Source of the DNA: Woeseiaceae bacterium
GTDB lineage: Bacteria > Pseudomonadota > Gammaproteobacteria > Steroidobacterales > Woeseiaceae
Assembly: GCA_028289545.1 (NCBI GenBank)
Contig: JANQPG010000050.1
Span: 62,001-126,000, forward strand
Length of the DNA stretch: 64,000 nucleotides
Reading direction: 5' to 3'
This document shows positions 60,733-64,000 of this stretch, piece after piece (the stretch's first letter is position 1; every line of letters starts with the position of its first letter). The position numbers and the translations under genes were made by a program. A model generated the notes under the pieces. It saw only the letters and a list, made by a program, of their open reading frames with translations, was not told the DNA's origin and made no database searches.

Positions 60733-61314
60733 ATGTCCGGCGCAGAGTCCTTGCCGTCAGGAGAAGTCACCCGCCTGCTCCGGCACTATGCGGAAGGGGA
60801 CGACGAGTCGCTCGGCCGCGTCATTCCCATCGTTTACGAGGAACTCAAGTCGCTGGCCCACTCACAACTCCGTAAATCCGGCATCCGCGGACAGATGCAG
60901 ACCACCATGCTCGTGCACGAGGCGTACGAGAAACTGGCCGCCGGGCAGACTCAGGACTTCGCGGGCCGAAGGCATTTTTTTGCCATTGCGTCGCGTGCCA
61001 TGCGACAGATTGTTGTTGACACTTATCGACGGCAAATGTCGGCCAAGCGCGGCGGCGGCGTGGCCGTCGAAGAACTCAATACACGGCACCTCGCCGAGTT
61101 TGTCGACCCGGAACGCCTGCTGCGTCTCGATCAGGCGCTCGACACGCTCGGCAAGGAAAGCGGCGAACTTGCGGAGATCGTCGATCTCGCCTGCTTCGGC
61201 GGTTTCTCAACCGCTGAGATTGCGGATATCAGGGACGAAGACGTGCGAACCGTGCAGCGCAAGCTCAAGCGCGCCAAAGCCTGGCTGGGACAGCTGCTCG
61301 ACGGAGAGAGTTGA
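60733..61314 (+). CDS. ECF sigma factor paired with Ser/Thr kinase (TIGR02999/ECF43-like)
   Basis: A 193-residue sigma factor. Region 2: VTRLLRHYAEGDDESLGRVIPIVYEELKSLAHSQLRK...FFAIASRAMRQIVVDTYRRQMSAKRGG; region 4: ELAEIVDLACFGGFSTAEIADIRDEDVRTVQRKLKRAKAWL. The opening GEVTRLL...GD..ALGRVIPIVYEEL and TTMLVHEAYEKL are characteristic of the TIGR02999 group, which is usually linked to Ser/Thr kinases and needs phosphorylation of a Thr in region 2.2 for activity in the Vibrio EcfP/PknT case. Thr57 and Thr58 (QMQTTML) are the matching candidates. The next gene 85 bases on is such a kinase. An upstream Met at 60700 is an alternative start. Confidence 0.88.
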   Translation: MSGAESLPSGEVTRLLRHYAEGDDESLGRVIPIVYEELKSLAHSQLRKSGIRGQMQTTMLVHEAYEKLAAGQTQDFAGRRHFFAIASRAMRQIVVDTYRRQMSAKRGGGVAVEELNTRHLAEFVDPERLLRLDQALDTLGKESGELAEIVDLACFGGFSTAEIADIRDEDVRTVQRKLKRAKAWLGQLLDGES

Positions 61315-61398
61315 GCGCGTTCCCATTGTGAGCAGCACGCCCTGCGGTTTGCGCCGCCGAGAGATGGTATCGATCAAACCATTCGAGGATCTGTTCGA

Positions 61399-64000
61399 TT
61401 GAGCGACACCCAACCCATGAAGCTTGACGGTTTCAGCGAGCTCGACGCGCTGCTCGACCGTGCACTCGAACTCGAGGGCGACGCGCAACGACGTTTCCTC
61501 GAGACCCTGGACGACAAACAGCGGCCCCGGATTGCGGCGTTACTGGAACGCGCATTGTCGACCGACGTTGACGCGATCGCGGGCAACGCAACGCGATCGG
61601 CGCTGGCGGCGGATACCCCCGACGAACAAGGTGGAATCGCCAACGCCGGGCGCTGGCGACTCAAGCGCGAACTGGGTTCGGGCGGCATGGGTCAGGTGTT
61701 TTACGCGGTTCGGGAGGAAGACGACTACGCGCAGCAAGCTGCCGTGAAGATACTCTGGTCGCACCGCGCCGACGCCAGCTTCAAGGCGCGCTTTTATCGT
61801 GAGCGGCGGATTCTTGCATCCCTCGAACACCCGGGACTGGCGCGCTTTCTCGACGGCGGCCTGCTGGCCGACGGGCGCCCCTGGTTCGCAATGGAGTACG
61901 TCGACGGCCAGAGTATTACCGAAGCGTCCTCAAACCTCGGCGAGGCCGAACGCCTCGAGCTGTTCCTCGCTGTCTGCGACTCCGTGCAGTACGCCCATGA
62001 GCGCCTGATCGTACACAGGGACCTGAAACCGCAGAACATATTCGTCGACACGGCGGGACAACCTCGCCTGCTCGATTTTGGCATCGCGACGATACTGGGC
62101 GATCTCGACGACGCCGTGAGAACGCGCACGGGCGGCAGCCTCGTCACGCTGCAGTACGCCAGCCCGGAACAGGTCAACGGCTCCGTCATTACGGTCAGCA
62201 GCGACGTGTACCAGCTCGGCCTGTTGCTGTACCAGATGCTGACCGGCCGGCCGCCGTTTTCGGTTGCGGATAAGTCGCTGCGCGAAGCCGTCCGACAGAT
62301 TGGCGAGCAAATGCCGAAACCGCCAAGCGAATGCGACAGCACAATCAGCGCGGACCTCGACGAAGTGGTGTTGTGCGCGCTGCGCAAAGATCCGGCAGAA
62401 CGCTATCACTCGGTGGCTGCGCTTGCGGACGACGTCCGCCGCTACCGCGACGGCTATCCCGTCCGCGCCCGGCCGCAATCCCGCTGGTACGTGACGAAAC
62501 GTTTTCTCGCGCGCAACGCCGCTGCCGTAGCGCTGACCGCACTGGTTGCCGTGGCGTTGACGACGGCGACGGTGATATCCGTGCGTATGGCGGACGAAGC
62601 CAGAGCCGAAGCCGAGCGCGCCCAGAAAACTCAACAGATTCTCGCGAACGTTTTCCAACAGGCCGATCCTTACGGGAACTCGGGCGCGGACGTGACGCTC
62701 GCTGACGCGCTGCTCGCCGCAACACCTTCGATCCACTCCGAATTGGGAGACGATCCCCGGCTCAGCTGGGAGGTCAACAATACGCTCGGCGAGATATTTT
62801 CGAGCCTCGGACTCGTTGCCGAAGAACGGACTGCCTACGAGAACGCGCTCGACGCTGCAGAGAGACTGCCCGGCAATAACGAGCGCGAACTCATGACGGC
62901 GGTTGCCGGGCTCGGCAACACACTGGTCCGTGAAAACCCCGCCGAGGCCGCCGACTTTTTTGCCGCGGAACTGCCCGCAGAAGTCCGCTCGCAGGAGGCC
63001 GCGCGGGCATGGCGATCGGCAAAATACGCCGAAGTCAACGCGCTGACCCGGCTCAGGCAGTTCGAGCGCGCGGATGAGGCGATTGCCCAGATGGCCGCGG
63101 CATCCGAGCGCTACGCCATCGAAGACGCGAGAGGGCGCGGCCGCCTGAGCCAGCTTCTGGCCGGCCGCGCGACGCGTGCGGGCGACCTCGAGGCGGCCGA
63201 CCGGCACTGGCGGGACGCAGTGGCACACATGCGTGACGCGGACAACCCGTTTGCGCTTGCCGTGACTCTCAGCAACCGGGGAATATTCCTGGGGCAAAAC
63301 GGCCGCTACGACGAATCGGATGCGGCGTTTCAGCAGTCGCTTGCCGTGTTCATGCAGCACGCACCGGACGATCCGACCCATGCAAGCGTCCTGCGCACCT
63401 ATGCGGGGCTGCTGATTCGCATGGGCAGTGCAGACGCCTCGATACAGCGACTCCATGAAGCGCTCGAGATTCTCGAGGGTGGGGAGGAACACTACACCCG
63501 CTACGTCGTGCTGCTGAGCCTGGCCAGCTATGCGCTGACGGCCGATCACACGGAAGACAGCTTCGAAGCCGCGGTCGAAGGCATGCAGCTCGCCGTTCAG
63601 GAATTCGGCGCCGAATCGTCGCTGACTCGGCGCATGCTGCCGTTGTTTGCCCGACTGCTCAGCCTGGCCGGCGACCGCGAGACCGCGCTGTCTCTGTTCG
63701 AACTCGGCGCGGCGGAAGGCGGCGACGCATCGCTGTTGAGCTTTGCCGAAGCAGCCATCGATAGCGGCAGGCTGGCGCTTGCGGAAAGCGGCCTTGAACA
63801 GCTCGAAGACCACAACTCACTGACCGCGCAGCGCATAAGGCTCAGGCTTCACTGTGAACAGGGCGACGAAACAGCCCTGCGCCGTTCGCTCGGCGACACG
63901 CCGATCGATGACGAAGACACCAGCAATGCCGCACGCCACTATCGCATCTGGCGTGCGCTGACCGTCGCTACGCTCGACGCCGACGGACCCGACGGCCAGC
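61399..64000 (+). CDS. Transmembrane Ser/Thr protein kinase with TPRs, 3' end missing
   Basis: 867 codons, open at the right edge. An N-terminal 85-residue segment (FSELDALLDRALELEGDAQRRFLETL) precedes a complete Hanks-type kinase: glycine loop LGSGGMGQVFYAV, Lys117 in AAVKIL, VHRDLKPQNIFV with catalytic Asp208, DFG at 226-228, and the LQYASPEQVNG activation segment. A membrane helix (AAVALTALVAVALTTATVIS, near 375-395) follows, then an extracytoplasmic TPR-like region to the edge. The start is taken as TTG 61399, with GAGG ten bases upstream; ATG 61417 lacks a ribosome-binding site. By analogy with PknT it would phosphorylate the sigma factor encoded just upstream in response to an envelope signal. 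Confidence 0.9.
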   Translation, partial: MSDTQPMKLDGFSELDALLDRALELEGDAQRRFLETLDDKQRPRIAALLERALSTDVDAIAGNATRSALAADTPDEQGGIANAGRWRLKRELGSGGMGQVFYAVREEDDYAQQAAVKILWSHRADASFKARFYRERRILASLEHPGLARFLDGGLLADGRPWFAMEYVDGQSITEASSNLGEAERLELFLAVCDSVQYAHERLIVHRDLKPQNIFVDTAGQPRLLDFGIATILGDLDDAVRTRTGGSLVTLQYASPEQVNGSVITVSSDVYQLGLLLYQMLTGRPPFSVADKSLREAVRQIGEQMPKPPSECDSTISADLDEVVLCALRKDPAERYHSVAALADDVRRYRDGYPVRARPQSRWYVTKRFLARNAAAVALTALVAVALTTATVISVRMADEARAEAERAQKTQQILANVFQQADPYGNSGADVTLADALLAATPSIHSELGDDPRLSWEVNNTLGEIFSSLGLVAEERTAYENALDAAERLPGNNERELMTAVAGLGNTLVRENPAEAADFFAAELPAEVRSQEAARAWRSAKYAEVNALTRLRQFERADEAIAQMAAASERYAIEDARGRGRLSQLLAGRATRAGDLEAADRHWRDAVAHMRDADNPFALAVTLSNRGIFLGQNGRYDESDAAFQQSLAVFMQHAPDDPTHASVLRTYAGLLIRMGSADASIQRLHEALEILEGGEEHYTRYVVLLSLASYALTADHTEDSFEAAVEGMQLAVQEFGAESSLTRRMLPLFARLLSLAGDRETALSLFELGAAEGGDASLLSFAEAAIDSGRLALAESGLEQLEDHNSLTAQRIRLRLHCEQGDETALRRSLGDTPIDDEDTSNAARHYRIWRALTVATLDADGPDGQ

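Noticed and set aside
61930-63813. 627-residue minus-strand open frame
   Set aside because: It is antisense to the Ser/Thr kinase gene, which shows all kinase motifs in the plus frame; the minus reading is Arg/His/Gly-rich GC-frame noise.

Overview
The window reads as chromosomal DNA of a GC-rich (about 60% by eye), aerobic, probably marine Gammaproteobacterium. The gene mix (TonB-dependent receptors, S9, M16 and tricorn-type exported peptidases, a DUF1800/DUF1501 pair, an aldehyde-oxidoreductase pair, TolB-like/TPR proteins) is typical of Woeseiaceae- or Steroidobacterales-like bacteria. That placement is an inference from gene content, not a phylogenetic test. I saw no rRNA, tRNA, CRISPR array, insertion sequence or prophage.

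Layout. 1-1620: a left-truncated AccA-like carboxyltransferase, then a small unknown gene. 2406-4995: an isochorismatase-fold hydrolase followed by two NodB-fold deacetylases of the PuuE type, the last two overlapping by ATGA. 5053-7750: a ZIP-like metal permease, an FKBP isomerase, a small exported protein and a TetR regulator that share one operator type. 7923-15968: a PhoX-like Tat-exported protein, a TfpZ-like membrane protein, a 6-phosphogluconate dehydrogenase, a TolB/TPR protein, an unknown gene behind a perfect Fur box, and a type II NADH dehydrogenase. 15993-18739: an IorA/IorB-type molybdenum oxidoreductase. 18957-19573: a four-helix membrane protein overlapping an XRE regulator. 19689-22940: a tricorn-family protease. 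23270-27673: histidine kinase, double-receiver regulator and TonB-C protein, bracketed by two copies of a GAACACNGTGTTC palindrome. 28018-34192: LysR, two small unknown genes (one a FecR N-domain only), an M16 protease and a MarR regulator. 34527-39067: DUF1800, DUF1501, an ECF sigma factor and two further exported or membrane proteins. 39185-40242: a lipoprotein gene and a ribbon-helix-helix gene that share a GTATATAC site.

41450-49973 holds aspartase, an S51 peptidase, an S9 peptidase, a TonB receptor and a divergent LysR. Together they look like a locus for taking up Asp-containing peptides and degrading them to fumarate and ammonia. 50486-60541 is an amino-sugar and peptidoglycan-recycling locus: nagB, a nagA reduced to its two ends, a GntR/UTRA regulator, murQ, a TonB receptor, a sodium:solute symporter, a NagX-like membrane acyltransferase and anmK. 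Three matching pseudo-palindromes (GGTNTNANACC) lie in the two divergent promoter regions of this locus and are good candidates for the GntR operator. 60733-64000 is an ECF sigma factor next to a Ser/Thr kinase with TPRs, running off the right edge.

The most interesting material is regulatory: three separate cases where a small regulator gene sits beside repeated, near-identical operator-like sites (TetR, GntR, RHH), and a signalling trio with matching palindromes at both ends. Starts were chosen from ribosome-binding sites and known N-termini. None of the homology calls was checked against a database.
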